64,000 nt of DNA, taken from the NCBI GenBank assembly GCA_037447605.1, contig CM074806.1, positions 3,269,489 to 3,333,488 of the forward strand, written 5' to 3'. Made by a program: the position numbers and the translations under genes. How positions within the stretch are numbered: the first letter of the stretch is position 1; each line of letters opens with the position of its first letter. Positions 51,824 to 63,449 of the stretch are shown one piece after another. The DNA comes from Zygnema circumcarinatum. Lineage: Eukaryota; Streptophyta; Zygnematophyceae; Zygnematales; Zygnemataceae. The notes beneath the pieces are model-generated. The model was not told the origin of the DNA, did not search any database, and worked only from the letters and a program-made list of their open reading frames with translations.

Positions 51824-53070
51824 ATGGCGGGCTCAGCGCGAGGCCTCCTCCTCCTGCTGCTGTGGGTGGCTGTGGCAGGGGCAAGGCCCGTAAGAGAGCC
51901 CGAAGTGTATCCAAGCATTGATGGGGACCCCCACCTCGTTGGCGCTCAGGGAACTCGATTTGACTTTGTGGGGTCTCTGGATACGAGCTACTGCCTGTCA
52001 ACCGACGAATTTCTTCACATCAATGTCTTTTTGGGCGGGTATGACGACCCTCGGACGGACATTCCGAAGAGCCTCGGCGCGGGGCCGCGCCTCCGAACGT
52101 GGATCCAGCAAGTTGGCATCATCTGGACGAGGGAAGGCGCGGAGCACAAGCTGCTTCTGGTGGCGAGGAGGGGCCCCGAGAGTAGCCGCAATGAGGGCTT
52201 CATGGCTAAGATGGAGCTTGACGGCGTGGTCCTGCCGAGATTTCAGGTGAGGGCTTGCATGAAGCCAAATCTGCGGAAACGTGTCGATTTATGATGTTGC
52301 TGAAACATTAAGGCTAGGGAATGCTGTGTAGCTAGGGAATTGCACAATGCGGCGCCTCTGCCCCTGCTCTCTCTCCCTCTCTCCCCCTCCATCTACCTCT
52401 CTCTACTTCACTCTCTTACACGACGTGTCTCTCTTATCTCTCTCTCTTCCTCAGGAAGGCACAGAGGAGAACCTGGCAGGTGGTTTGACTATAAAGTTTG
52501 CATTAGTGGAGCACGGCAGCGACAACGACGTGGAGCACTACTCAGTGCAGATTGCTGAAATGCTCGATTTGGATGTCCTCCTCACGGTGGCGCCGCCACT
52601 GCTGCAGACAGAGACGGACGCTGAGGCGCACTTTGGCCTCGGCTTCAATTATGTTCAGGTAAAGCCCGGCCAGCTCTGAAACTAGTCCTGCTATTGTTCC
52701 TCTTCGTCAGGTGTTTTGCATTCCGAGTCGCATCACATGAATGTCATGTACTATCGCGGTAGCCTTTTTCAACATTCTCGGTTTCTCGGTTTCTCATGTT
52801 TCACATTGGTGTGCACATTTCCAGCGCTCGTCGGAGGTGCACGGCATATTGGGCCAGACGTATCGCGAGCACGATGGGCGCAAGGAGCGGGCGGCGCACT
52901 TCATCGAGATAATGCGCAGGAGCGAGGAGAACATTGTCGCGGACGGGCCCGGCGGGGAGGGGTTCCTTGACGGCCGGCGGCCTGACTATGTGTCCAGCGG
53001 CGTGCTTGAGGCGGACTGCCTCTACACCGCGTATGGGCCCCGAGAGCTGCCTGGCAGCGTTACCGATTGA
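51824..53070 (+). CDS. Secreted ROOT CAP-domain protein (3 exons, 290 aa)
   Basis: Exons 51824-52246, 52455-52658 and 52825-53070, phase 0, GT-AG. Residues 1-22 form a signal peptide (MAGSARGLLLLLLWVAVAGA). The mature part starts with DGDPHLVGAQGTRFDFVGSL, the hallmark of the plant ROOT CAP family, which resembles a von Willebrand factor D-like beta fold (GDPHxxxxxGxxFDFxG). It continues with YCLSTDEFLHINVFLGGY, RTWIQQVGIIWT and LLLVARRGPE, and ends with GQTYREHDGRKE and SSGVLEADCLYTAYGP. The protein would be extracellular or in the secretory path. The molecular function of the family is not established to my knowledge. The start is the first ATG, after a GAGA-rich leader. Confidence 0.85.
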
Positions 53071-54654
53071 GAGAGAGGGCAAGAATAGGAGATTACAGGA
53101 TTACTTGCGGCGGCAATTAGGACTTGTCAATAGAATCGACAATTGTATTTATGAGTTTGTTGTATCACTATTATGTGTGTTAGGCCTTATTTTAGTGTGC
53201 CTTCAGTCTCTTTTCAGCCGTTTTGGCTTTGGGACATGGTGAAGGAGGTGTTGAGAAATTTTCAAGGTAGGGAGTCCGACGCTTTGGGAATTAACTCGTA
53301 TGTTTTTCCGTTGTAATTATGTTCCCAATTTTGTTCAAACGATATTGACATTTGAACTCGACAAACACCCCGTTGCTCACTGCTGCTCGTACCCCAATTT
53401 CGGGTTCCATGCAGTAATTCGATGCCATTTAAATCCACGACTTCTTCCGTCACTCAGAAAGTTTTTATTCCTGTTTTTTTTTCGATTTATTATTTTGTGT
53501 TATTCCTCTAAGTTCTATTGATTACTTTGGATGGGGGCTTGTGTCTAGTGGCTTGCAGAGAGATAAGGGTGCTAACCGTGTGAATCCTAATTCAAAAACA
53601 TTTCCTGGCTTCCCCGTTGAAATCGTTGCTTGCTTGTGGGAAATAGCTTGCGGCAATTAGTATAGAACATCGCATGGCTACACAATCGCATGTCGCCAAT
53701 AAACACGATTTGCCCTTCTGCGCCTTTTTCCCATCGTCTCACGGTTCGCACGTTTCCTGTACTTCACTTCGATAAAAGTGACACAGTTTGCGGACTACCG
53801 TTTCTGTAGACATTGTCAACGAATAGCGGCGCAGCTACGAATCCTTCTGCGCGTGTGCTTGCGCTCGTCGAGCCGCAGGACGCAGGAGCCCTCCCGCTGT
53901 TCAGCGGTCCCGCAGTCCCGCCTGCACGCAATGCCCATAAACTTTCGTCCCTCTCCTGTCCTCTGAGTCAGCGTATCTCATAAACCCACTCGCGTGCACA
54001 CATAATTCACAAAAAAGCACACCGTTTCAAGGGCTACGCGTTGTGAAGGCGTCTTTTCTCTGATATGGAGCAGGGGGTTTCCAAAGTCCGATGACCCCCA
54101 ACAGTGACACCGGGCTGCTGGACAAGTGCCAGACAGAGCCCGCCTTTGTGTGACGCGACGTACGATGACTTAACATGATATGATGTGACATGTCACATCA
54201 TGTCGTGTCATGCCATGTCATGTCATGTGCCGCCGCCCCCATGCGCACGTGCAGACGGCACATGACGCATTACAAAGCACTGTGACATGAGCTGATCTGA
54301 ACCTGAAACTGAACTGGACTGGACGTCCAGTGCTTGTGCTTTTGTCCATGTACATTTGATGGCCTCGCCATCGCGAGTTCAATGAAAGTTTCCCTCTTCG
54401 ACTGGACTGAACTGCAGTGCAGCATGACGAATGCGCCATGGCATGTCATGGCGGCTATGGAAGGAGTTTATACGGACGAGGGCACATCCCATCCAATCCA
54501 TGCCATGCCGGCTCATGCGGCCATGCGCCATCCCATCCCATGGCATGTCGGCCATGCGGCCATGCGCGATCCCATCCCATGCCATGCCGGACCATGCGGC
54601 CATGCGCCATCTTCATCCGCCGCCGCCGCAGGTCAAGGTCGTGGACGGAGGCCG
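53071..54654. other. Intergenic DNA with ATG-type palindromes and GGCAT arrays; no gene supported
   Basis: After the 3' flank of the ROOT CAP gene the DNA lacks coding features. At 54180-54201 there is a perfect 22-bp palindrome, followed by TGTCATG repeats to about 54230. At 54440-54605 GCCATGC/CCATGCGGCCATGCG units dominate. Frames in that stretch are repeat translations. Confidence 0.45.
54180..54201. repeat. Perfect 22-bp palindrome
   Basis: ATGATGTGACA followed by its exact complement TGTCACATCAT, with no spacer. It sits in a run of TGACATG/CATGTCA near-repeats. Confidence 0.85.
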
Positions 54655-55275
54655 CTACAGTACCCCCTCCCTAATATTTTCGCCATGGTTTCGGCAAAAA
54701 TAGGGGGAGTCAGACCTTGACCATCGCCAGATCAATTTCGTAAGCCTGTCGGGCGAATTAAGATTGGCTAGGTATACATTTCGGTACGACTGTATACGGC
54801 GGAGCCGCGGATTCCGACCCGGAATTCGTACACGAACCTTTGACTTTTAGTATAAGGAATTCGGGAATTTCGTAAGCGATTGTCAAGGTCTGACTCCCCC
54901 TAATCTTGGAATTTGCAAATATAGGGTCCGTGTTACCAATAGGTGGGAGGTATTATGTTAGAGTTCATGTATGTTCGTACGTATCATATCGTATCGTACC
55001 GTACAGTTAGATACACGAGCTTCTATTGCTGCCGTACGTATACCGTACGATTTAGAGATTCTATTCGTATTCACTGTACAGCGTAATAGCGTGACCCATG
55101 TTTGAAATCCGTTTCAATTAACAGATTTTGTATTGGAAAATTGGTCAGGTTAGGTTAACACCCCTATTACATTAACACAGACTTACCGTACTAAAAGTGG
55201 TTTCAGCAAAATCAGGGCGAATTTCTTGGGGAACGCAAGTAGAAGGGTGGAAAATATTAGGGAGGCCTACTGTAT
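54655..55275. mobile_element. Dispersed GTACGG-rich repeat, putative transposon copy 2 (inverted relative to copy 1)
   Basis: The ends form an inverted repeat sharing CCCTAATATTTTC and an outer TACAGTA. The right block (55182-55274) is the reverse complement of 5331-5421, with GTACGGTAA at its inner end. The left block (54656-54700 plus 54903-54995) is the reverse complement of about 6840-7005 and shares GGTCCGTGTTACCAATAGG. A 198-bp MITE interrupts the left block. The interior has GTACGG motifs and no open frame. Confidence 0.55.
54701..54902. mobile_element. 198-bp MITE with 25-bp TIRs and TA target duplication (Tc1/mariner-like)
   Basis: Terminal inverted repeats at 54703-54727 and 54876-54900 match at 24 of 25 bases, starting GGGGGAGTCAGACCTTGAC. 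TA lies directly outside both ends (54701-54702 and 54901-54902). It splits a copy of the older dispersed repeat whose uninterrupted form is at about 6930-6980, which serves as an approximate empty site. There is no coding capacity. TA duplication and size fit a Stowaway/mariner-type MITE. Confidence 0.85.
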
Positions 55276-56867
55276 TTGAAATGGTCCGTACATTTGTACA
55301 CACGTTAAGGCGGTCGTACCATACGGTACACTTTTGACCCGTACGGCGCAACGGTCAAGGGCAGCGTCGGCCAATCGGGAGCCACCGACCGCTCGGAGAA
55401 TGACGTAAGGAAATCGTGGGACGCGGTTTTTTGTCGTATGTGATAGATAAGCGCGGTCATATCGCCACCTTGTCGGCGTAGCGGCTCTGACCGACAGAAC
55501 GTGCCGCGCCGGCAGCCACAGGTGGCATGGCCGGCGAAACGTACATTAACTGTGCCGGCACCGGCAAATGTCGTCGGTCACAGACGGTAGACGATATAGG
55601 CGATATTTCGATGCTGGAACGGAAACGACCGTGGGTCGGTGGCTCCTGGAATGATTGGAGATCTTTGTGACGCTTCGACGTGAAGTGCAGGGATTGCAGT
55701 TTGAGTCAGAACTCTTAATCCAATCCTGTCTGCCACGTATAGAGTCGTCGATCATGCAGAATCATGGCAAGTTCTCATTGGCGAGCTTTCAAGAGTGTTT
55801 AACCAAACTGGACCACCAATGGGCGTAGGGCCTGCTGGCGGTCCCCAAAGAATGGGGCGGCGGGTTTGAATATGGGCCGTTCGATGAACCCCGGCCGCCA
55901 GTGCAATGTCAAGATTGCCGTACAGCCGAAGTGTGTGGAACAAATAGAAATAACTATTGCGAAAATTCAGAAAGATTCAAAAACTCAAATTTCACGGCCA
56001 AATTGCATCGACTATCACTTGACTGTTTGACGATTGGAAATTTGAAAAGGAAAAAATCTTTTTGGTGACATGTTGAGGGAGGGCGCGCGGATTCTGCCCA
56101 GAGTTGGTTCCCATGGGCATGGCCCTTGCGATTTTTTGTCGTCTCGACGCCTGCATGCAGTAGTCTTACGATACCACAATCCATTGCCGAGGGCGACCTT
56201 GGCGTGTGTGCATGTTGTTTGGCCTAGGAGGGAGCCTCTTTGCGCTTTTCAAACGTCGCCAGGCCCCATCCATGTCATGTGACCGTTTGCTCCCCCTTGC
56301 CTCCGCAATTCCGCATGCATGCCATGCCACGCGCGTGACATGACGGCGCCAGTGCCGACTGCGAGTCCCTTCGCGCGAACGTGGACAGGCTCGCGGTTTC
56401 TGTCCCGCCGACATCCGGGCAGCCAGAAATAAGCTGGCGTCTTCCCGCCAACCGGCGCAGCGCCTCGCACGTGTAGGACGGTCAGTCACGAGAGAAAGGT
56501 TCTGCTGGTGCCCGGGCGGACCGCCCGCCTGCCTGGCCGCCTGCGCCGAGCACTGCACTGGGCACTGCACTGCAGCGGCTCTGCTCGGCAGAGGGCCGTC
56601 GCCTCCCTCCCTCCCTCCCTCCCTCCCTCCCTCCCTCCCTCTGCTCTTGCGCCCTCAAACTCCGCAGTGTGCCGTTCTCTCCGTCCCTCTCCCTCTCCCT
56701 CTGCCCCCCATTCCTCCCTCTCCCCTTCTCCCCCATCTCACCCTTCCCCCCTCCTTCCCTCAGTCCCGTCCCCTCCCTCCCTTCACTCCCGCCCTCCCTC
56801 GTGTTCCAGATTTTCGTATGTTCCTCCCGCTTCCTTCGTCTCTGCGAACCCTAAGCTTTGAGTGACG
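55276..56867. other. Intergenic and 5' region of the RAY1-like gene
   Basis: No gene is supported. CATGC-type repeats occur around 56310-56345, ACTGCACTGGGCACTGCACTG near 56550, and a (CCCT)n run at 56606-56640 in the presumed leader, followed by C/T-rich DNA to the start codon. Confidence 0.45.
56606..56640 (+). repeat. (CCCT)n microsatellite in the 5' leader
   Basis: Nine CCCT-type tetramers about 230 bp before the GT77 start codon, within a pyrimidine-rich leader typical of the gene starts in this window. Confidence 0.9.
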
Positions 56868-59800
56868 ATGCGCGTACCCGCCACCTTCTCGCGGCCTACC
56901 GGGGTCTTCATGTCACCCAAGTTGTGGTCCTCCTTCCACGGCAGCTCCAGCATCATGTCCCGGGTGGATCGGATCCCCCGAATCTTCCTTATCGTCTTCG
57001 CCGCCGTCTGCTGCTTCTTCCTTCTCTCCTCTCTCGTCAGTTCTCGTTCTTCAATAAAGTGCGATTCATCTGCAAGCGCCGTCGGGACTCTGGCGGCTGA
57101 TGGCGCCTCTTTGGAAGCTGTAAGGAGGCCGCGGGAAGCCATGGAATACCAGGAGCTGGAGGCGGAGGTGAGGTCTCTGAAGGAGGAGTTGGAGACCCTA
57201 CGAGCAGCATCTCCTTTAACTCTGCCTCCTCCGTCTCCACCTCCTCCGCCCCCTTCTCTCCCGCTTCCCTCTCTCACCATCTTCACCGCTCCCTTTCCTT
57301 ACACAAAGTCCGGTCCAGACCCTCAACTCACTGCTTTGAAGTCATGGCTCTCATTGCGGCTGAAGCCGTCGGTCGTCCTGTTGGGAAACCATCCTTCTTT
57401 TAAACGCATTGCAGAAAAATTTTCAGGAGTTACAGTGCAGCCGAATGTGGACTTCAATTTCCGGGGGGTTCCCCTTGTGAGCTCCATTTTCGCAGTGGCG
57501 CAGGTGGCAAAAACAGACTTGTCGATGATCATTTCGCCGGATGTTGTTCTCGGGGACGAAGCCTTTTCACTCTTAATCTCGAAGATTTATGCTGCTAAGC
57601 AATTCAAGCATTTCTTCCTTGTTTCTGCTGTTTTAGAGGTGCCTGAGCTTCCAGATGCCCTCAAAGCGATGAAGAGTAATGATGGAGTAGGTTCTGTGGT
57701 CGATACACAGAGCAAACCTGAATCTCTGCTTCCTGAACAATCAGAATCGCAAGGAGGATCTGACAAGCAGGCTCAGGAACAGCCGTTTATTGGCGGGAAT
57801 ATGCCGTCAAACCGTATGCCTGAAGGTTTTGGCGGCAATGCTGCAAGAAGGCTGCTGGCTGACGCGGAAGAGAGTTCAGTGAATGAGCTACAGCAGAGTG
57901 CGAAGGAGTCATCCATGGAGGGTCAGGCTACGGAGAACAATGAGAAGCTGAGTACAGAGGAAGTTGCAACAGAAGGGGCAGAGAACTCCGGGAAAGGCTC
58001 AGTGCGGTCGGTGGAGGAGGGACTGACTGAGGAAGAAACGCTCGCCTTGGAAATGAGAGTAGCTGTGATGGAGAAAGGCTCTCTACAGAAGGATGCAGAA
58101 CTATTTGTGTGGAATCATCTGGATGTTCCACTGCACGGAGCTGTCACACCACCCTTTAGTTATGGTAGAGGCGCATATGCCAGCTGGCTGGTGAACGAAG
58201 TGACTGTAGCTGGGCTGAGGGAGGTACTGGATATAACGGAGGTAGCGATTCCTATGCGAGAGGAGCAAAGGGGAGAGGAGATTTCACGCAAAGGCAAAGA
58301 CGGTATCAAGTTTAGTCAGAAAAGAGTCTGGAATACCCCCAGAGTGTCTCGATGGGAGACTGTAGTAAATCGACATTTAGCACTTTGGAGAGGCAACTAT
58401 TCGGATCAAAAGGGGAGCTTGACGTGGACTTCATGGAGGGTTATGTCATGCAATGAGGCGGATGGTAAGGAGAACTCAACAGTGGCCCTTTTATAAGTAG
58501 GGATCGAGCAGTTGACTGTAGATTATGGCAGCAAATCGATAATGTTGAGGTTGATACTGCTTGCACCTGTAGCATTGCTACGTTGACTGTATTCTGTGAT
58601 CTGTCCTTGTTCTGGTGGATGTGTGGAAAATTGTCTGGAAGAGTAAAGCCCATCTTTGATTGTGGCTATTGCCACTTCCATCCTAGGGAAGGAGAAATAA
58701 GGACCAGCAGGTGCGAGCAAAATTGCACGTCCTCCATCGAGGCCTCATACTTTTGGGTTGCGGTATTACATTAGAGAATTCATACTGCGCTGAGATACTT
58801 TGAGCTGACAATAGGTGAGCATCAACAGATCACGTTTCCGTGCCATACCATGGCATGGCATGCCATGCCATACCATGCCATGCTGATTCAGATGGCCACG
58901 GATGCAAGCTTCTGTACATCCACCCATGGGGCTTCTGTCTTGAAAACGACTCTAACAGACCTGCTGCGATGAAAGCCGCCCGGCTCATTGCGGAAGTTTG
59001 AACGCACGGCATACTCTTCTGCATGGGCACGTAGGGAATCTGAATGGCGTTGCTTCTAGTCAGTTTATTCATTAATTCAATTAGCTCCAGTTTGGAATTT
59101 GGGAAAACTCAGCTTTGCCAGCCAGTTAGAAAGCTAGGAATTGAACTACTTTTCTGTGTTTAAGCTTCTGCCTTCTCCGCCTCTTCTCACCTTCTCCTTT
59201 GTTGTTTCACTCTCCCATCTCCCCCTGACTTACTGTTCTTTCCTACGCCTCTCAGCCCATTTCTCTATTCCTGATCGCCCTGTCCCGTCTACGCTAGCAA
59301 TTCAAAGTTGTCCTCTTTCAATGAAAGATTGCATCGGCAAGAGCTAGATTTATCCCATTCGCAATTCTTGTCGGGCTGGTGTTGAGTTCAGTAAAGATGT
59401 TTGTAAGTAATGCTTAGAAGTGCTGTGAAATTGCAGAGCATCTCTCGGCCAGGACCATGCCGATAGGTAGAGTGATATGAGAGTTTGGAGAACCTAACTC
59501 AGAAGGTCTTAAGTTAGGACATCTGTAAACGTTTTACTGCTTGCCTCAGGCTGACATATTCCAGGATCTGTTGTCGCTTCCCCATGTCCGTCTCGTTCCT
59601 TTTCATAGTTCAACGAGGGTTTGGTAGTTCCCCCAAATAGTGAAGCTTCATTTGTTCTTGGTTGTTGGATTAATTGAATGATATTACCTTCTACTGGAAT
59701 GAAGGATCTCTGTTTCGTTCTCCTTCTTCATATTGCTTGCTCACTTTAGCCTCCTGAAAGCTCAAGAGTGTAACACAGACTTTACGCGGAAATGCTGCGT

Positions 59801-61793
59801 TCTTACATAAAGGAAAAGCAATTGCAACTCAGGCTGGGAACACACCCTGCAATCATTACATGTAGGGGAAGAAAGAGGGAGGTTGGATGCCCAACCGGGT
59901 GCTAAATTTGCGTGGAAGAGGAGGGAGAGGGAGGAGGTTGGGGGTTTGGTTAATACATGGGAATGAGGACTGCAAGAGGGTGCAGCGACAGAGAATGAGG
60001 GAGGCATGATAGATGCGGAAGGAGGTGAGGCAAGGAGAGTTGGGGAGGAGGGACGAAGAATTGGAGAGGGAAGTGATGGGAAGGAAGTGAGAGAGGGAGG
60101 GAGTGGAGAAGGTTAGAGTCTGGAGAGTTCATGGGCGAGGAAAGTGATTGAGGAGGGGAAGAACGGTTTTGGAGAGGTTTTGGCTGGCAAAGGATGGAAA
60201 CCCAAGTGGGGGAAGGGAGGTGATTTCGCAAGGTGGAGGAGACAAGTAGCGAAAATTTGGAAATTAGCAGAGGGAAGATGAGAGGGTAGCTATTTGGAAG
60301 AGGCGAAGAGAACAAAATGGAGAAGGCATACAAAAGAGAAAAGGCGAACAGGGTAGCAAAATGGTGTACAGAGAAACGAGATGAGAGCAGAAAATGAGAG
60401 AGGAAGAGTGAGGTGCAAGCCAAAAGGACTAGATGCAGGACAAAGGAGTAGATGGGGAAAGTCGAGTCAAGAGTAGGCATAATAGGAAGTGAAGGGGCCT
60501 AGGCAGCAGAAGCGAGAATAGTGATGAAAAAGTGAAGGAAAGAGAAGTTCTTTCCTTTTATCTAAACCCTCTCTCGTTCTTTTTTAGTCTCCTCCATTTT
60601 TTTTTTGTCCCAATAAATCCGTCAACATTGTGGTTTCCTTTTTTCTCTTTTTGACATTTCCTCTGTTTCTCCTGCCCTTGCTCCCAGCTAGCAACATGTG
60701 CATCGTAAAACGGCGACGGCCTGGAGTGTGCAGCTGCGAATACTCCGCCTACGTGAACAAGTCAGAACTGGACCCAGTTGGTGTGCATGGAAAACTGTTG
60801 TGTGGAAGCTCCCCAAAAGAGGACAGGGGCAATGACGTGTTTAGCGGAAGGACGGATGTTTTGGAGGAAGGCGACAGTGCGTCAAACTTGATTCATACGC
60901 CAGAACGGTTGCTTCCGTATGTGGCGGATGAGAACAAAGTTGTTATTCTGGTCGCAGTCAGTCAAAAGTATTTCGCCATGTTGATGAGCTTCATTTGTCG
61001 GCTTCGAGAGCTTGGGCTGCCGATGCCTCTTATTGCAGCTATGGATGACGGGCTATACAACCTCGCCTACCAGCACGGTCTTTCTGTATACTACGAGCAA
61101 GCAGGCAACATAATGTCTCAGATAAAGAATGCATCGAATTGCGGGTTTGCAACAGAATGTTTTGCTAAAATCACAAAAGTTAAGTCGAGGGCAGTCCTGA
61201 GAATTTTGAAGATGGGTTATACTGTGCTGTGGAGTGACGTTGACATCTGGTGGTTCAAGGACCCTCGACCAGGATTTGAAGCTTTTGGCCCGGGGGTCTT
61301 TCCTCTGCAAAGCAACGAGTACAATATGTCTTATGCAGCCAATGTCCCGCGGCAAGGAGGCGGCATTAATTCTGGTCTTTATTACGCTCGATCCGAGATG
61401 CAAGTGATTGAAGCTTTTGGGAAGATTGTCACTCGGGCGGCGGCTTCCCCCTCATGGATTTCGGAGCAGCCGAGCTTTTATGATGAGCTTTGCGGTGAGA
61501 AAGGGGAGTTTCGGAAAGGTGACGATGAATGCGCGTATCCCAATGGCCTGAAGGTGGTGTTGCTCGATCGCCGTGTTCATCCAAACGGCCTGTACAACTT
61601 CACGTGGTTTGAGGTGAACGTGACGAAGTCGTGCTTAGACATGGGATGTGAGACTCTTCACAATAACTATCGATCAGGAATTGTAGAAAAGGCCGAACGA
61701 TTCAAACAACATAACCTTTGGCGCTATGACGAAGAGACGGAGCTGTGCCACTACGATTGGAATGCCAAGACTCGAGCTTCGAGTGGAAAATGA
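56868..61793 (+). CDS. RAY1-like GT77 arabinosyltransferase (2 exons, 900 aa)
   Basis: Type II Golgi glycosyltransferase of family GT77, resembling plant RAY1 (arabinofuranosyltransferase acting on cell-wall or AGP glycans). Exons 56868-58464 and 60688-61793; the intron is 2.2 kb, GT-AG, phase 1, rejoining as D-A-S. The start is ATG 56868. The signal anchor is at about residues 39-57 (IFLIVFAAVCCFFLLSSLV), then a Pro-rich stem. Exon 1 carries a degenerate glycosyltransferase-like half (PSVVLLGNHPSFKRIAEKF, NVDFNFRGVPLVSSIF, PPFSYGRGAYASWLVNEV), as in RAY1. Exon 2 carries the catalytic half: VVILVAVSQKYFAMLMSFIC, VLWSDVDIWWFKDPRPG with the DxD motif at about 714-716, QGGGINSGLYYARSE and a C-terminal LHNNYRSG. 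About 130 acidic, Gln/Ser-rich residues (about 270-400) interrupt exon 1 and look like a lineage-specific insert. Donor substrate is inferred only. Confidence 0.87.
58842..58885 (+). repeat. GGCAT/ATGCC pentamer array in the GT77 intron
   Basis: CCATACCATGGCATGGCATG and more ATGCC units, forming several overlapping palindromes. Similar pentamer arrays lie at 30985-31150 and 54440-54605. Confidence 0.8.
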
Positions 61794-63449
61794 AGGTAGC
61801 AGTGTTGGTAACATGTTTTTTCTTCAAAGCAGGGATCCTAAAGGTAGCAAATGGAAAGAATAGGTTAGACACCCGAGCTTCTGAGTGTGTGGGAGGATGT
61901 CTCGTCATTTGACGGAAATCGAAGCAGATTGGGTTCTGGGTTCATTCAACCGGAGCTTCACAGGAAAACTCGGGTGCTTTCCCTCGCTTGGCAGTCCTTG
62001 CAAGGATGAAGCCCTTCAGCTTGGTCGAAGAGTCCTCGAGTGGTTCTAAAGGGCAGACTTACATGCTCCCTTGGTGTTGTAGAGTACGGATTTTTTAGCA
62101 CGAGGGGGGGGCTCGCATTGAGGGCCAAGATAGAGCGTGAGGACTATTGGGCGGGTACCAACAACCCTGTCCATAGCTCCGTGGCACTTTAGGGGGGAGG
62201 GGGGACAATATGGAGCTACGGAGTACTGTGGGCAGGAGGCGGCCTTTGGGAGGATGCGAGAGAGCTCAGTAGGGAGGATTTTTTCGACGATTCTTTTTGG
62301 CTCATTAGTGCCCGCAATGTTCAATTCTTGGCTTGGTGGCTGAAGGTTGTAACAACTGTTTCGTTAAAGCAAAACATCGATTGTCTACAAATGTCATGGA
62401 CCGGTTGTTTTTTGGAAGTTTCCCTTCATTGATGTGCTCTAAGTATACGTTCTCATGGTCCAACTTTCTTCAACTGGTTGAAGCTCTGGAGTTGAAAGAC
62501 TGAGGCAAAAAAAAATTCAACCTCTGAAATGAAGTTTTTCAACTAGCTCCTTGAACTCGTTGAACTTCGGACCATTGGCAATGGTTGGATGGATCGAGAA
62601 CCACTGGTTCGCAACCATTCCCTGCGACTTGTTACTTTCCAATGGTTCGTCCGCTTGCTCAAAACTACGCCTTGAAAATTCCGCACTTGGCAGGTTTGAG
62701 ACTCGGTTTGACTCCCGCGGGCCGTCGCAGCACAGAGCGCCATCACAAGAGTCGCAACAACAATGTCCATTCCGCACTTTTAGGCGACTCTTCAAATTTG
62801 TATGGAAGACATAATTTGCCATTTTCCAAATGTTGAAGCCCATCCGAGCGTGAATTGCGTCTGACGTGGCGTGGCGTGACGTGCTGGCGCAGAGTTAGAC
62901 GGGCAGGGTTTCGAACCTTGGAGAGTGGACCGTACAGCGCGCGCACGGGACAAAAGAGGTACCGTACGGTAAAAAGTACAGCGGGCGTGGAAGCTCTAAC
63001 TTGAATGCCGTTTTTTGTCGGATTTTCGCAGTACCGTATGGTAGTTATTTTCGTTTGTGTCCCACTCCCACATCACCTCGGCCGTACGGTATCCCTGAAG
63101 GCCAAGATAGAAAGCCAACGACAGAAACAAGACCGGTCTCGTGTGAACATGCACTGTTCGGCGCACTGTTTCTTACGCCACGTGTCACTTCTCGCACTTG
63201 TCGACAGCGATGCAGACAAAATTTCGTGACTTTGTACGGCTGCGCCACGTGACCTTGCAACCGACAAAACTCACCAAGCTAACGGCCTCGGATTTTCTTT
63301 ATTCTTTTTTAAATACCGCAGTGTGCTCGAAAACGAAACTAAATTCCATTTTTGGTCCGATCCACGACGGAATCCTGCCCGAGAAAATATTTCGAGGGCC
63401 CGCCCCGCGATCCTTGAGAGGGCGACGCTCCGAGGAAGACGACGCAGCC
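61794..63449. other. Intergenic interval with CCATTGG motifs; no gene supported
   Basis: 3' flank of the GT77 gene, then a third small ACCATTGG/CAATGGTT cluster at 62550-62660, TGACGTGGCGTGGCGTGACGTG near 62862, GTACGG motifs at 62960-63090, and CCACGTG boxes near 63178 and 63245. Confidence 0.45.

Noticed and set aside
59950-60480. 176-codon minus frame with hydrophobic runs
   Set aside because: It lies wholly inside the 2.2-kb intron of the GT77 gene in G/A-rich DNA, has no domain, and its Leu/Ser/Pro content follows from composition.
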